From contig NC_064678.1 of assembly GCF_023278565.1 (NCBI RefSeq), positions 1 to 64,000 of the forward strand: DNA of 64,000 nucleotides. The letters run 5' to 3'. This DNA is from Colletotrichum lupini (lineage: Eukaryota > Ascomycota > Sordariomycetes > Glomerellales > Glomerellaceae). How positions within the stretch are numbered: the stretch's first letter is position 1; the number at the start of each line of letters is the position of its first letter. Both the position numbers and the translations under genes were made by a program. Positions 45,301 through 57,327 of this stretch are shown here, in pieces. The notes beneath the pieces were generated by a model. The model saw only the letters and a program-made list of their open reading frames with translations, had not been told where the DNA came from and made no database searches.

Positions 45301-47640
45301 TGACGGGGTCGTTGGGGACTGGGTGGGACCACACCAGTCTCCTGTTCCTCCCTTGGAGATCCACTGTTTTCTGCAGCGCTACGATGAGGGTCCAACTGGC
45401 AAACAAGCGGACACATCAGAGGTCTTGTCCGGGTTCAGCTTCCTCTTTTTCCCTGGCTTCCGCTTTCGCCGTGTCCGTATTTTGTCCAACATAGTCAAAA
45501 GATCACAAGTGACGGTGGCTTAGGACACGCTAGATGGAAGTTTGGAATCGACAGACTACCTAGACAATTCCTGAGCTTCCTAGGTCAAGCTGGAGAGGGC
45601 TTGACATTGGCTCACCATTGCGACTGAAATTCAGCGTTAGGCAGTACGCATTGCGGCAGGAACTTGAAAAGCCAGCTCTCGCCTCCGATATTATCCGCTT
45701 CACACTCACTCAACAGTTTTTCAAAGCTCTCTAGGTACCATTTGTAGTGCCTTGTGTCACTCTCGGAAGGTTGACGCTGGCCTCACATTAAACTACCTTC
45801 CTTACTCGATATGACTTGATACACAGGAGGGAGTGGCACCGTTCGACTCATCCATACGAATATTGCAAATGGCAGATGGCAGATGGCCATTGATTGCTTG
45901 AGGATAACTCGACCTCGTGTGATCGACTCGAGTAGCCCACGCAGCGAGCAACATGCGCAAGTATCCCTACCTACCCTCGACACGTCGCAGTCTGCCCGGC
46001 AGATGTGCATCATAAAGTTACCACGGCCTTCAAGTGCAAGCCGAACCCCACACTCTGCCCATTGGTCATCCCCCCCGCGGATGCGGCTCTGTGGTCTCAC
46101 GAATGAAAGGACAACGCTCTCAAGATGAAATCGATGACAGCAAATGCATGGCCCTGACAAGCTGCCCTTCTTCTTCTACTCTTGGCGCTTGTGTCGCCGC
46201 ATTGGATCATTCGGCCGTGCTCAGCGTTGTTGCCTCGCCTCATGTGAAGGATTGGGCTGACACCATCCAAGACGCCGTTTCCATGTTGCTTCAAACCGCC
46301 TACGCCGACCATCTGTCCACGTCTTCCTTTGATTTACACCGGGCCTTATCCAAACTTTGTTCTCGCCCTAGATCACTTGACACGAGCTGGACAGCTGTTC
46401 ACGGGGGATGATCCCGGGCTGTCCCGGTTGTCGTACCTACTGTGTAGAGGAAATTGCCAACCACCCAAGCCATGTGCATTATGCGTTTTGACGAATCAGT
46501 CTCTGACAGTGTTTCTGACCCCGACGACTGGATGTCTTTCAATCTCATTGCCGATGAAGCTCAATACATTGACGGACGGCAGTGGTCGAACAGCATCACT
46601 AGCCTACTAACAATCCACAACCACATGCATGAACTATCCCGATCCGATACCAGATGCCTCGGTGTCGAAGCATGTAGATATTCGAGATAGCCTACTGCCC
46701 AACTGTTGCTTCATTGTCTTTCGTTGATCGACTTCGAGACCACGTCGATTGTATGGGAAATGAGATGCTTTCTCCGTTTTAACCTGGCCGTTCTGATGGC
46801 GACCGTTTCAGTCCCGTCACCAATCGTTCCCAGGTGATAGATCCCTGGGCTCGCCGTCGACTGGAACTCTGGGGGTGCTTTATCTCATGCATTGCCGCTT
46901 AGCGGATCGTCTGTCTGGGACATGTCGCTCTCTGTGCTCGTATTAGCGCTGCAGATCCCTCCACTCGCAACTTTCAAGCAGTGCCAACGTAATTCCCAGC
47001 CTGACCTTACCATCGGCGCCCGGCCTCTGTCACCGACGGGACACCAAACAATGCAGCAACATGGGGCGCCCGTCTGTCTGCCAGCAGGCACTGGGCAGTG
47101 ACCCAGTGCCAGCGCCAAAGCCAGTACAGTCTCACCGTCTCAGTCATCACGCACTGGGAGAGTCGCTGCATCGCTGAAGTTTCCCGCGACTGCGCCTCAA
47201 TCTTTCGACAATTTCGGTCCACTGCTGCTGGGATCAGGCCGGCGGTCCGGCAGAGACTCCCATGCCTAACCCTTCTCCACGCCATTCCATCTGCCCTGCG
47301 CTGATGTTTGGAAACTCACGAGTGGCATTAACGATTCCCCAATGACGAGGCCACGGAGGCCCATGCCATTTTGACCTCAGCTCAGGCGTATCGCAGCACT
47401 CACATCTTAGCGCGTCTACCATCCCAAACACGCCACTGACAGCCGCGTCTTTCACTAGCTACACCGTATACGTTTGCTACGAGCCTGTGAAGCCTGCGGC
47501 GACAAGATACCTACAACAAAGAGGCGGCAGCACTGTGGTAACTCTTAGTGACGAAGGGATCCTCCTCCACTGTAGTGGCATGACGACATTTTGGCCTTCA
47601 GTCCAGTTGCCTCTATCATCAGTCATCCATCCAACGTCGT
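42333..47640. other. 5.3-kb region with no supported gene
   Basis: Normal GC content, so not RIP-affected, yet no frame shows family features; all are under about 135 codons. A TG microsatellite lies at 42476-42491. The palindrome TACCTAGGTA occurs at 43258, 43346 and 43879, with related half-sites (TACCTAAGGTAC, CCTAGGT) nearby. The region could hold long 5' leaders and promoters of the flanking BAR and PLD-like genes, or noncoding transcripts. It was contiguous with the BAR gene upstream region before the transposon arrived. Confidence 0.5.
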
Positions 47641-49236
47641 ATGGGATTCGAGAGCTCGGAAGTTAGAACCTGCACCCCTGATGCTCACAAACCCCAACCT
47701 TCAGCCTCACTGCCAATCACCAAGCCGGAAATGACATCACACTCTTTCCCCTCGGCCTTTCTCGACCATTGGATTCACTCTCTGAAATCGAGTCGTGGGG
47801 AGCAGCTCAACGACTTCCCAAACTACCACGTTTCTCATCCCGAGAGCTTGGTGACAACATGTAGCCCCAAGTCTCTCACCGTCGGCAACGGCGTCAGCAT
47901 CTACAGAAACGCTCTTCTCCCGGCTATACTTGTTGCGAATCACGAGGTCATTTTGGTTACGTGCTTCTGGGCTCCGTCCGATACCTTGAGTGCCATCAAA
48001 GAAACCCTGGAACTCCTTGCCGAGCGACGCAGAGAAGCCATCGAAACGACCGGCCAAGATGCCGTCACCCCATTACGCGTCCGCATCTGTTTTTCGTCGC
48101 GCAGCTTCTTCCAGAAGATATTCCATCCGTGGTCGCGAGACGGATACGCGTACCCAACCTCAGCGTGGCCAAAGCTCGGATTGCCCCCAGACAGCATCCT
48201 CAGGGCCGCCCGCATCGATCTCACCGTCAAGAGCCTATTTTTCTTGCCCTTCAGCGTCATGCATCCAAAGTTTGTCATTGTCGACCGCCAGCGCGCTTGG
48301 ATGCCCAGCTGTAACGTGAGCTGGGAGACGTGGTTCGAAGGCTGTATTGGGTTCGAGGGTGCAGCCGTTGCTCAACTCGTCAAATTCTACACCAATGTCT
48401 GGGAGCCCGCCGCTGGCGCGCGAGAGATCCCCGACGACCAAGATGACGGTGGTCGTGAGGCGAACCAGGGGCTCGGTCAAGTCGATCAAGACACTGGCCG
48501 AACTGTTCCATCTCGCGGTCCACCTTCGGACGACGAGACCGCGTATCGACGGCTTAGCCTCGCAAGTCTCCCGCCCTGTCCGACTCTGATCTTACCCTCA
48601 TCTCATCACTGGTACCCGGCCTTCCGCTTCGTTCCTGTTTGGCGGCGCACTACCGCTCCTACCACACCTCTCAATGCGGCTCTGCTTTCTTTGTTCGCTT
48701 GTGCCCGAACCGACATTGATATCGTGACGCCGAACCTGACTTGCCGAGCAGTCGTCGATGCACTCCTCGACGCACTTCGTCGCGGTGTCAGCGTCCGCAT
48801 CAAAACAAGCAAGAACATGATGTTAATCGAACAACTCGTCACGGCTTGCACCACGACGGAATGGACCCTCAATTCGCTCGTCAAGCGATACGCCCAAGCC
48901 TGCGCAGAGTGGAGCCGGAAACGATCGGTAGACGCCGAGTCGCATTTGCAACGGCCAGGCCGCCTCGACATCTACTATTACCGCCCGAACCTGCAGGCGA
49001 CGGCGGTGCGGGATCCAGAGGAGCCTGTCGTGTCGCACTTGAAGATGACGCTCGTTGACAAGGAGTTCCTCTTGCTGGGCTCAGGCAACCTGGACCGGGC
49101 CAGTTGGTACACGAGTCAGGAACTGGGCATCCTGCTTCATATACCAGACTTTCAGTCTGACATATGGTCGGAATCTCTCGAGTCCAGGATCGAGGTCCGA
49201 TTTAGCGGCGAGCCCGGCGACGGGACGATGGGCTAG
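47641..49236 (+). CDS. Phospholipase D-like (HKD) protein
   Basis: Single-exon, 531 residues. It carries two HxKxxxxD motifs, one per half: His208-Lys210-Asp215 (MHPKFVIVD, followed by PSCNVSW) and His466-Lys468-Asp473 (HLKMTLVD, followed by GSGNLDRASW). The paired motifs form one active site in this superfamily, which cleaves phosphodiesters; bacterial cardiolipin-synthase-like and fungal 'PLD-like' proteins are the closest by arrangement. There are no PX/PH domains, so it is not a classical signalling PLD. A variable, acidic insert (about 255-300) separates the halves. There is no signal peptide or clear membrane segment. Met31 (47731), just before HSFPSAFLDHW, is a plausible alternative start because related proteins begin about there. 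The actual substrate is unknown. Confidence 0.87.
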   Translation: MGFESSEVRTCTPDAHKPQPSASLPITKPEMTSHSFPSAFLDHWIHSLKSSRGEQLNDFPNYHVSHPESLVTTCSPKSLTVGNGVSIYRNALLPAILVANHEVILVTCFWAPSDTLSAIKETLELLAERRREAIETTGQDAVTPLRVRICFSSRSFFQKIFHPWSRDGYAYPTSAWPKLGLPPDSILRAARIDLTVKSLFFLPFSVMHPKFVIVDRQRAWMPSCNVSWETWFEGCIGFEGAAVAQLVKFYTNVWEPAAGAREIPDDQDDGGREANQGLGQVDQDTGRTVPSRGPPSDDETAYRRLSLASLPPCPTLILPSSHHWYPAFRFVPVWRRTTAPTTPLNAALLSLFACARTDIDIVTPNLTCRAVVDALLDALRRGVSVRIKTSKNMMLIEQLVTACTTTEWTLNSLVKRYAQACAEWSRKRSVDAESHLQRPGRLDIYYYRPNLQATAVRDPEEPVVSHLKMTLVDKEFLLLGSGNLDRASWYTSQELGILLHIPDFQSDIWSESLESRIEVRFSGEPGDGTMG

Positions 49237-49394
49237 TCAGTCGCGTGTTTGCATACAATGTGTGTGCCTCTAATTCTGCCTCGTCTTTAGAATCCTACTT
49301 TAGATACCCGCGCCCTGTAATGTTTACTGATTCGTGATCAACAGTGCCAAGCGTGTCTCCTCCGTCTCACTAGTAGGGCATCATACGGTGGGGA

Positions 49395-50129
49395 TCAATC
49401 GTCTTCATGACGAGCAGTCCAGAGAATGGCCCTGAGAATCTGTCCAACGAACCATTCGTCCTCGTACGCCTCTTCATAGTGGCCTAGGGCCGTATAGAAC
49501 GATCTTCCACCTTCGAACTCTTGACACCATACGAGCGGGTGATCGTCCCCCATGGAACCGCCATTGAAGCTTGTCGGATCGCCCCGAGCTAGGATGTGGA
49601 GGTTATCGTTGTCCCTAGGATGCGACAGAAAGTTATACCACTCGTCCGTCCACTGTTTCCGAACATCGTCGCACGCCTCCGCCGGATGGTTTCCGCGTCC
49701 ACGGCGCATTATGAAATGCCCCCGATCTTCAATGACACAGGTGCCCTCCTCGGGCGGCGGATGCTGGTCAAAATGCGCGCCGACCAGCTTGCCATACCAC
49801 TCATCCTCCCTCAATCCCGAGGCGGCGGCGTGCACCCCCACGAATCCGCCGCCCGAGTTCACGTGGCCTTTCAAAGCTGAGAGTTGTTCAACATTGAGGA
49901 ACGTTCCCGTGCAGTGAAGGAACACGACAGTCGCGTACGTTGCTAGGGATCGAGGATTGATAGAGGTCTCGGCGTCCTCGCTGCGATCGACGGTGAAGAG
50001 TCCCGTGCGCTCGCCCAGGGCCTTCACGGCAGAGACAGCAGCTGAGATGCAATCATGTCGATAGCCAGAGGTCTTGCTGAAAGCCAGAACGCGGAAAGGC
50101 TGTCTTGTCGGCTTCGAGTTGGGCGTCAT
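49395..50129 (-). CDS. ThuA-like (trehalose-utilisation/DUF1037) domain protein
   Basis: Single-exon, 244 residues, about the length of one ThuA domain, which has a class-I glutamine-amidotransferase-like fold. Typical blocks: RVLAFSKTSGYRHDCI at the start, YATVVFLHCTG, LKGHVNSGGGFVGVHAAASG, WYGKLVGAHFDQHPP, and the closing DDHPLVWCQEFEGGRSFYTALGHYEEAYED. The family is often attached to sugar or glycoside metabolism in bacteria, but its reaction is not settled. No signal peptide. It ends 158 bases from the PLD-like gene stop (convergent pair) and starts 131 bases from the tRNA-Val. Confidence 0.9.
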   Translation of the reverse strand: MTPNSKPTRQPFRVLAFSKTSGYRHDCISAAVSAVKALGERTGLFTVDRSEDAETSINPRSLATYATVVFLHCTGTFLNVEQLSALKGHVNSGGGFVGVHAAASGLREDEWYGKLVGAHFDQHPPPEEGTCVIEDRGHFIMRRGRGNHPAEACDDVRKQWTDEWYNFLSHPRDNDNLHILARGDPTSFNGGSMGDDHPLVWCQEFEGGRSFYTALGHYEEAYEDEWFVGQILRAILWTARHEDD

Positions 50130-50260
50130 TGCTAATTGAGGTGACTGGTGTCGTCAGAGGAGGATCGTGATGATGGTGGGGTGTGGTTTGGCGGGGTTAG
50201 TGGGGTCTTTTCTGGCTGACGCTCCTTAGCCCTCAACATCTTCGACAATTCTCAATCACC

Positions 50261-50350
50261 GGCTGTGTGTTCTAGTGGTCATGATTTCTCGTTCACATCT
50301 ATGTGCACAAGATCCCGAGAAGGTCGCAGGTTCGAGCCCTGCCGCGGTCA
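50261..50350 (+). tRNA. tRNA-Val (CAC) with a 17-base intron
   Basis: Acceptor stem GGCTGTG pairs with CGCGGTC (several G-U pairs), discriminator A at 50350. D arm TCTAGTGGTCATGA. Anticodon stem TCTCG (50287-50291) with CGAGA (50316-50320); loop TT-CAC-A; T arm GCAGG-TTCGAGC-CCTGC. A 17-base intron (50298-50314) lies one base 3' of the anticodon, the canonical place. A T-rich run follows at 50361. The anticodon CAC reads GUG valine codons. Confidence 0.92.
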
Positions 50351-50786
50351 TAGCAACTGTTCTTTTGATTTTTGCCCCTGATAAATGCTAAACTCACCTC
50401 AAATTGCCTCAAATGGAGTCTTTCTCGGTATTCTAGCCAGAATCGAAGGTTAGGTGCCTGAATCGTCGATGCGGTCAAGGGCAGAGTAAGTGTCCGATAT
50501 CAGTAGACTAGAATTATGAGAAATGCGAGGTCGAGAGATTCTTCGGCATTTAACCGACACACAGGGATTCGACAAGATTTACTTATTATTTTGTAGAGGC
50601 TCATTTTCAGGACGTTTGTGTATTTCTAATCAACAAACTCGTCATCCTGACAAATGTCTCGGAATGTGCTCCGGGACTCTGTCCGTCTCCGGATGATGGT
50701 CAACATCTTGTCCACCATAGAGTCAAAGTGGGAGTCCACGCCGCTAATTTCCCACTCCCTCTTACATTTCCGCAAAGCCGGTGTAC
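50351..50786. other. Intergenic spacer between tRNA-Val and the carboxypeptidase 3' end
   Basis: A little over 400 bases. Apart from the Pol III terminator-like T run just after the tRNA, I see no gene or structure. Confidence 0.5.
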
Positions 50787-52133
50787 TCATGCTGCGCAGG
50801 AAGCCGGTTCGCCAACGCCAAGATCAGCCGCGGCGAGCAGGTACTCCATGAAGCCAGCATTTGTCTCTAGCAGGTTCAAGTTGTACTGGCTGGGCGTTGG
50901 GTAGAAGGGGCAGTCCACCTCATCATTACCAAAGCCAAATTCAACCACGAATCCGTGCATCTTACCGAGCGAGGGGTCCGTCAAGTGACGCGAGTAGGCG
51001 TAGTCATCACTTGAACCCGAAGTTGGGTACAGGTATGAGCTCTGCTCAACCTGGTAGTGGCGGCCGGTGGCGGCGTCCATGGCGTTACCCATTCGCATTG
51101 CAGCGAAGACCTTCTCCGACCAGTCGTTGCTGGGGATGTACTCGCCGTAGACGCCATTGTTGGACGGCGTATCCGGCATCAGACCGCGGACGGCATCGTA
51201 CGACTCGTTCATGAAGTTCATATACGGCTGGCGCAACTGGTTCTCGTCGCTGCCCCAGTTGTACAGGACAACGCCGATGTAGCTATGGATGTCGAGGAAC
51301 CACTTGACGTTTTTGTGCTGGTCCATCACCCACTTGATGCTTTTTGACTCGGGTTCCGAGAACGCCGCAGCGCCGTGGTAAGTCTGTTCAGTCGGGTCTT
51401 CCGAAGCGACGTTGGGCCCGACGCTGGGCGCGAAACTCTTGGGGAAGTCAAAGAGAAAGTCGAAATTGCGGTTCAGGTCGATGCCAATGGCTTCCGGATT
51501 GCCCCCCGAGGCGGCCGGGTTGCGATTCTTACGCCAGCAGCTGTGTGTGGCTTGGTCATATGCCACGCCGTCAGGGTTGCTCAACGGCGTGAAGACAATA
51601 CCGGTTGACAGGGCACGCTTTACGTCGTCATTGGTGTACACCCGACCGCCATACGTCAAGTCTTCGCCGTGCTTGTTCGCGTATAGGAGGTCGGAGATGA
51701 AGTAAATGATGTTATCCGATGAGCCGCGCTCGCGGGCATGAATGGCGGCGTTGAAGTACACGTGGTGCGCATCGCTGCAGTTTCCGTCTTCGCCACCGAT
51801 CTTGGCACCGAAGAAAGAGGCATTCTCATACGTCTTGTACGGCGACTCAAAGTACTCAAGGTCATACTCCTGGACGAGGCCCTTGACGGCGCTCTTGATC
51901 TCGTTGACGTTGAGGAGGGAGGTGAGATTCGTGCCGGCGGGCTGGGTGCCGAGACCACGGGGGACTTTCTTGCCGCCGTCAAAGCGGTCGCCTGTGCCGA
52001 TGGCGATACCCGTGTTGTTGGGGCTCGCGTTTTGGCGGCGGGCAATGCGGCCGCCGGAGGCTTCTCCGGGGAGAAGACAGGCTTCACCCAGAAGGGCGAG
52101 CGATAGGAGAGCGCAGGCCTGTGTGGTCTTCAT
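50787..52133 (-). CDS. Secreted zinc carboxypeptidase, peptidase family M14
   Basis: Single-exon, 448 residues from the ATG at 52133, which starts a good signal peptide (MKTTQACALLSLALLG); an in-frame ATG at 52157 would precede it with polar residues. Zinc ligands: His132 and Glu135 (IHARE) and His283 (LDIHSY). Substrate Arg/Asn: Asn221-Arg222 (DLNRNFDF). Catalytic Glu398 (FVVEFGF). YLYPTSGSSDDYAY at 367-380 is the block carrying the substrate-side Tyr. These residues mark a working A/B-type carboxypeptidase that trims C-terminal residues of peptides outside the cell. The N-terminal 70 residues after the signal are short for a full propeptide. Cys and NxT/S sites fit secretion. Confidence 0.92.
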   Translation of the reverse strand: MKTTQACALLSLALLGEACLLPGEASGGRIARRQNASPNNTGIAIGTGDRFDGGKKVPRGLGTQPAGTNLTSLLNVNEIKSAVKGLVQEYDLEYFESPYKTYENASFFGAKIGGEDGNCSDAHHVYFNAAIHARERGSSDNIIYFISDLLYANKHGEDLTYGGRVYTNDDVKRALSTGIVFTPLSNPDGVAYDQATHSCWRKNRNPAASGGNPEAIGIDLNRNFDFLFDFPKSFAPSVGPNVASEDPTEQTYHGAAAFSEPESKSIKWVMDQHKNVKWFLDIHSYIGVVLYNWGSDENQLRQPYMNFMNESYDAVRGLMPDTPSNNGVYGEYIPSNDWSEKVFAAMRMGNAMDAATGRHYQVEQSSYLYPTSGSSDDYAYSRHLTDPSLGKMHGFVVEFGFGNDEVDCPFYPTPSQYNLNLLETNAGFMEYLLAAADLGVGEPASCAA

Positions 52134-55100
52134 GATGATGTCGTTCAACACGAGCAAGCGGGCTCTAGGTGAAGGATGGCCGTCGATGAGGAGCAGAGGA
52201 AGGCCAAGAACGTCGGGTTGCGTCGTCCATGAGGGTGATTGGCACTGGCATCATATATGACAGAAGTGCCAAGGGGTCATTCTCATTCTCGTTTGCCCTG
52301 CTTCGCCCGAACCATGCTGTAAGCATACGGCTGCTGCACAATGATGACCGCGAAGACGTTGGTCACTGGGGTCCTGGGGTTGGACTTGGCATCCCCGCCT
52401 CGTGGCCTGCAGCCTGCAGCTTGCTTCATGGTGGTCCTCTCTCTCCGTCGATGTCCTGCCTCCGCTTCGTATCCAGGAGCAGGCGCGAGCGCACTCGCTC
52501 GACAGGTTGGGAGATAAGCTCATTGGAGCTTGACAAGTTGATGCCAGTCAGTACAAATTGAGGAATCTAAGAGTAAGCTGAACAGGGAAGCTGGCAATCA
52601 GAGAAGCCACTTACACTTAACTTCCTTGTGATGAAGGACCCATCGATCCAGTGCTGCAAAAACCATCTGCCTTCCACCCTCGACCATGGGCAGCAACAGT
52701 TCAAATCGCACCCTAGGATTGGTCAGTTCAGATTGGTCTGCGCAGATATTCTTTCTGCGCCGGTGGACTCATTAAGTGCCTTACAAATCTTGGCAAGGTC
52801 CTTTTGCAGAAGACCAAGACACGACTCAAGCAGAGAGCTTGTGCTTGGAGTCTTCGGCTCTTTGGAGATGGATGATTCGCTTGGTTCCCGCTCGTCTGTA
52901 CGGATCAATCACACCGGTACAACCTTGAAAAGTGGATTGTGGATCCGGGACCCGGCTACTTAATATTTTTCGCTGATTCTTTGTATCCGTAGAAACGTTA
53001 GAGATCCTGGGTTCGGACAGAGCAGGGTCTTGACCTTTGAGTCCCGGGAGCGGAAGGGCCATCACTCGCGGGGGATTTTGGCCCGATCTAGCAGGTCAAT
53101 GTAACCCCCGGAGATTAGCGGCTCAAGGCGGTCCGCCCTGGTGGTTAACCTGCCCAATCATATTTTGGCTTCGTTCCTCCAAATTCGAGAGGATGGGTTG
53201 CTTGGTCTGCCCGTGCTCGTGTCGGCCGCGGCAGCGATACGGGCACTGCCGTTTTCCCTCCGTACAAGTTATCTACCGCCCAATGGGAACGCGGCTATTG
53301 AACGTAGACTATGGAAAACATACACGCAGTTAGTTTGAGATGCCCTGCAAAGATTGTAAGGCTGTTGACCTGCCGCCTACAAGCCTTGATATGCGTCTGA
53401 GCATCATTGCATGAAAGTCTAAGAGCTGGTTCTGCACCTGGATTAATGGTCAATATCAATGGCAGCTTTCACTCGTCTAGCCGAACTATAAGCTCAACTT
53501 GCGGTGATGCTGTGAGTAAGCGATTTATGAGATGAGCCCTTCTGCTTTGCATTCCAAGGTATTATACTTGACATGCACTGATGAGAGGCAAAACCCCTGC
53601 AGCATCTTGAACTTCACGAGGCCGTTTTATCAACCATCAATGCTTTCCCGCCCATCCTTCAGTACGTGTCTCATCGGTATGAAGCATTATTATTCGCACT
53701 TAATTGAGATGCAGATTTTCCATACCGTCAACGCAATCGGGTGATTCTACTTTTCTCACAGGGCTACACTTGGTCGCCTATGTCTCCTTAGGCAGTGTCG
53801 AACATTTACTTCAGCAGCATGAGTCATGAGGAAAACAGTCACCCGTGCCACGGAGATGGCTGACTAGGGTTTTCGGTGGTCATAGCAAGTGCTATATGGC
53901 CACAACGCCCACGCATCATCTGATGCCAGCCTGCTCGGAATTATGAAGATCCAAGAAGTCACGGCCGCAGGCGAGCTCTGTTGTGTTTTCAGATGTCAAA
54001 GTCGCAGTCTGGGAGTCATCACTGGGAAAATTTGTGCATTGGAATTGGCCGGAATATAGCGTTATGATTACACGTTACATATGCTTTGTATATTTGGAGT
54101 TAAAGCCGATGTTGACGCCAAACACGAACGTGTCTCTCGGTGCTTCCTGTACCTCTGTACCTTCAGTTGCGGACGACTAAAAAGACCGTTGTCTTGCTCA
54201 ACAGTTCCGTTCCCATGTCTTGGCTGGATATGGTTCAACTCGCTCCTGAAAGTCTGGCGGCGGCCTAGTTATCCACCTGCTTCAGCCTCAGTCTGGAACC
54301 TCGATGAGTAGCATCTTCATCCTTGCTGATATGTTAAAGGCTGCGGTGCAGCTTTCTAACAACTATTGAGGTTTTTAATGACTTACCGTTGTAGCAGTGC
54401 CACACGGATGGAACAGCATACCAATGATGATCTAAAACCTTGGTGGGATCCAGCAGTGTGCTGACGAACTTTGTACGGCCTGGGCTATAAAGGGCTGAGG
54501 CCATGGGCAGGTCGTGAATCTCATCTATCGAGGAGTCGGGCATGCTCAGGGTTACAATTTCACCTTTCAAAGCCTTGTTCACAAATTACTGAAGAATCTT
54601 AAGTGAAATGATGCGTCATATATGATACAAAAGTCGGTTTGTTACCCGTCGAATGCTAGCCCAGGATAAGACAAAACCCAGTCCTGTCTATATTATCTTG
54701 GCACATCCCGCTGGCATTAGAAGGGTAGACTGCCGTGTCATTTTACGAGAAATGTTCATGGTATCGCAACTGTCATAAAGGCAGTCGGGGGCCTATCCGA
54801 GTAGGGCGCTGGGCTTTTTGGTTTTGAAGTTAGACCTGCGGCAAAGCACCCCGTCCAGGCCGCGATATCCGACTCTACCGAGACGAATATTTTATTGGGC
54901 AAAACCTGTCGCGTGTTTCTTTCTTACTCAATGTAAGAGAAAACGCGACACGAGGGTTCAGACTTCCCTCCTCTCTTCGCAGATATTCAAACACCACGAA
55001 GCCGAACAAGATTCCAGTCCTCACGACTACTCAATGATGATCTCCCTCTCAATGCAGCCACTTTTCAACGCTCAACCGCTACTAAGGAGACCCGTCATCG

Positions 55101-55271
55101 CACCTCTGCTGCTGCGTCGATCATGGCTCAGGTGTTCTCGAGCCTTGACATGAAGATGCTTACGAAGGCGTTCGGGTCCTGATTTTAGCAAGATAAGTCA
55201 AGATAAACGTCTCTGTAACGGAGTCATAGGTCCTGGCGAGACACTGCGAGTTTGGGAATGAGGCGACAGCA
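52134..55271. other. 3.1-kb region with no supported gene
   Basis: The first few hundred bases should be the carboxypeptidase promoter. Beyond that only short frames occur. One at 54334-54582 (minus; MNKALKGEIVTL...SVWHCYNGKS) reads like a fragment of a real protein but I cannot place it. The region may be made of decayed genes. Confidence 0.45.
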
Positions 55272-56807
55272 ATGATTTCCTCGTTCACGGCAACCGACAC
55301 TACGAAAGTTTCGCCGAATCATATCTGCAAGATATTTGATAGGTACGCCGGGGCCCGCAACGCACGTCTCATCATGAGCAACATGATTCCAGACATGGCG
55401 TACCAGGCAGTGGTACCTTATTGCATTTGGCATCCTGATGTTGCTACCGAGGAGACCTATCGAAAGCTTTATTACCGCTACCCAGAGATGCGTTATCACA
55501 TTGGACGAGCTTGCGCCGTCGCAGGATATGGGGAGCTATACAACGCATTAGATCTGCTACCGGATGTCTCTATTGCCGAGGAAGCTCGTGATAATGGCAA
55601 ACTCGATATTTTTGAGCATATCATGAGCCAAGCTGTGAGATATGCTGTCATGAACAATTACCAACGATCTGTTGATCTGCAAAATCCACGACCAGGAGCT
55701 TATCTCAATGGGGATACCGCTGTTCGATTCTCCTTGGAAATTCATCGACCGTTGACATTTATCGGAGCCCCCACCCCCCCCCCCCCCCCCCCCCCCCGAG
55801 AGGAATCCCAACTTAGAAAAATGGCCCTCTCACTACTTCAATATTCAAGAGGACTCCAACATCAGCGGTTGTCCTTCGCCGGGGCCTTGTTTCTTCAAGT
55901 TACAAGGCGAGTACATCGCTCTGCTTCACACCCCACTCCCAGAAGATTTGTCTCCTATCAACAAGGACATTTTGATTCTCACGGCTGCCTGGGACGGCAA
56001 TATTGAGCGTTATTTTCGCCTCAGACGGCCAATTGCAGTTCCGAATGGGATCACGGCCGTTGTTCGCGGTGCTTACCATCACACACCATTTGCGCGATGG
56101 CTCGAATCATGCGTTGACGAACTTTTCCCACGCCAGTATGAAAACAGACTTATCAGGCAGGCATACCATGCGCGGTTCATCATGAACGACGATCTATCCA
56201 GCATCGATAGCGAAATCGACGGCGAAATGCTTCCGGAGCTATTCTGGTGGCCTCACTCCCCACATTCGGACACCTTGCGCGAGCTGGCATGGCGCCGACC
56301 TGACCTAAAACACCAGGTCATACTCGCATGTATAGCTGGAGACTAAGGTACCAATATCTTTTTCTTGAGCTTTTTGACGGGATGACGCCAACATAGGAAG
56401 AGTGGGAAGCCGCACATCATTCTTACAGCGAGTTCTTCAAGGAGACGATTGAACTGCGGGCGAAAGAAGAGGGTCCTTAATTCCTTAAAAAAGCGAATGG
56501 AGCAAGGATTATCTATGCTCGACCAAGGAGCTCTATAGGGGTCATGATGAATTGGCACTGACCAAAGAGATCTTCAATGATCCTGATCAACAAAGCGAAG
56601 ACTAGCATGGCTGGAGCATGCCTGAGAATAATCTGTTCAATTTTCAAATGCATTCTCAGATGGCCAAATAGCAACAAGGAGTATCCATCAAAGCGTATAG
56701 TGGTCTGTATTCAACGATGGAGGATTACGAAAGACGATCAGAACCACCTCCACAGCCTACCTATATTTCCGAAGTTCTTGGAACTTTCTCACGAGTTTGA
56801 TGAGTAA
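55272..56807 (+). pseudogene. Unrecognised fungal protein gene, decayed (poly-C frameshift plus later stops)
   Basis: The first frame (55272 on) reads a coherent protein, WHPDVATEETYRKLYYRYPEMRYHIGRACAVAGYGELYNAL and so on, until a run of 24 C at 55774-55797. Beyond it the coherent frame is a different one (NPNLEKWPSHYFNIQED... to LRELAWRRPDLKHQVILACIAGD at 56341). Losing one C would join them. Further coherent peptide continues to about 56800 (EEWEAAHHSYSEFFKETIELRAKEEGP, SEWSKDYLCSTKELYRG, STMEDYERRSEPPPQPTYISEVLG). It is broken by TAA/TAG codons and by a frame change at a run of six A near 56490. I do not recognise the family. The poly-C step alone could be a sequencing error or a slippage switch, but the later stops argue for real decay. 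Confidence 0.65.
55774..55797. repeat. 24-base poly-C tract in coding sequence
   Basis: An uninterrupted run of 24 C, preceded by CCCCCA. It changes the reading frame of the surrounding gene. Such tracts are prone both to replication slippage and to sequencing miscount. Confidence 0.9.
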
Positions 56808-57327
56808 GTGCATTGGCAGACTGTATTCATAGAAGAAATGAAACATCCCTGGACAGCGACAGTCATCTCTACTAAGCAGTGTGCCGAACCGTTGAAAGTC
56901 TTATATACACACTCTATCCAACTTCTACTTGGAAGTGATCGGGTTCCCTCAAATCTCCAAATTAACTAACTTAACATAAAGCTCGGTGAGTTCTGGCGGG
57001 GGATTACTTGCAAGAAAGAAATAAAAGAAGAGGAATCAGCGCAGGAATAGTCGGGGATCTCTAGATATTAGCCTTCGAATTCACAGTCCGTTATCTAAAG
57101 TTTGCAATCGCTCAGTTCGTCTCGCACAACTTGAACGACATCTAACCAACTACTCTCGCTCTAGACTAGATTAATATTTCCCAAATCCAGGTCATTCAAG
57201 CTCGCACCATGCCGGCGCAACAGTTCAGTTAAATCTCCACCCTCACCTTCGAAGCCTAAGAGGGGAGATAAAACTATCGACGCCTCCCTGTTTTTATGGC
57301 TAAAGTTACGAGCCGTGCCATCGAATC
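56808..57327. other. Spacer between two decayed genes
   Basis: About 520 bases, moderately AT-rich, no recognisable coding or RNA structure. Confidence 0.45.

Noticed and set aside
51656..52087. 143-codon Ser/Thr/Arg-rich frame
   Set aside because: It overlaps the carboxypeptidase on the same strand in another frame and has low-complexity composition typical of a shadow.
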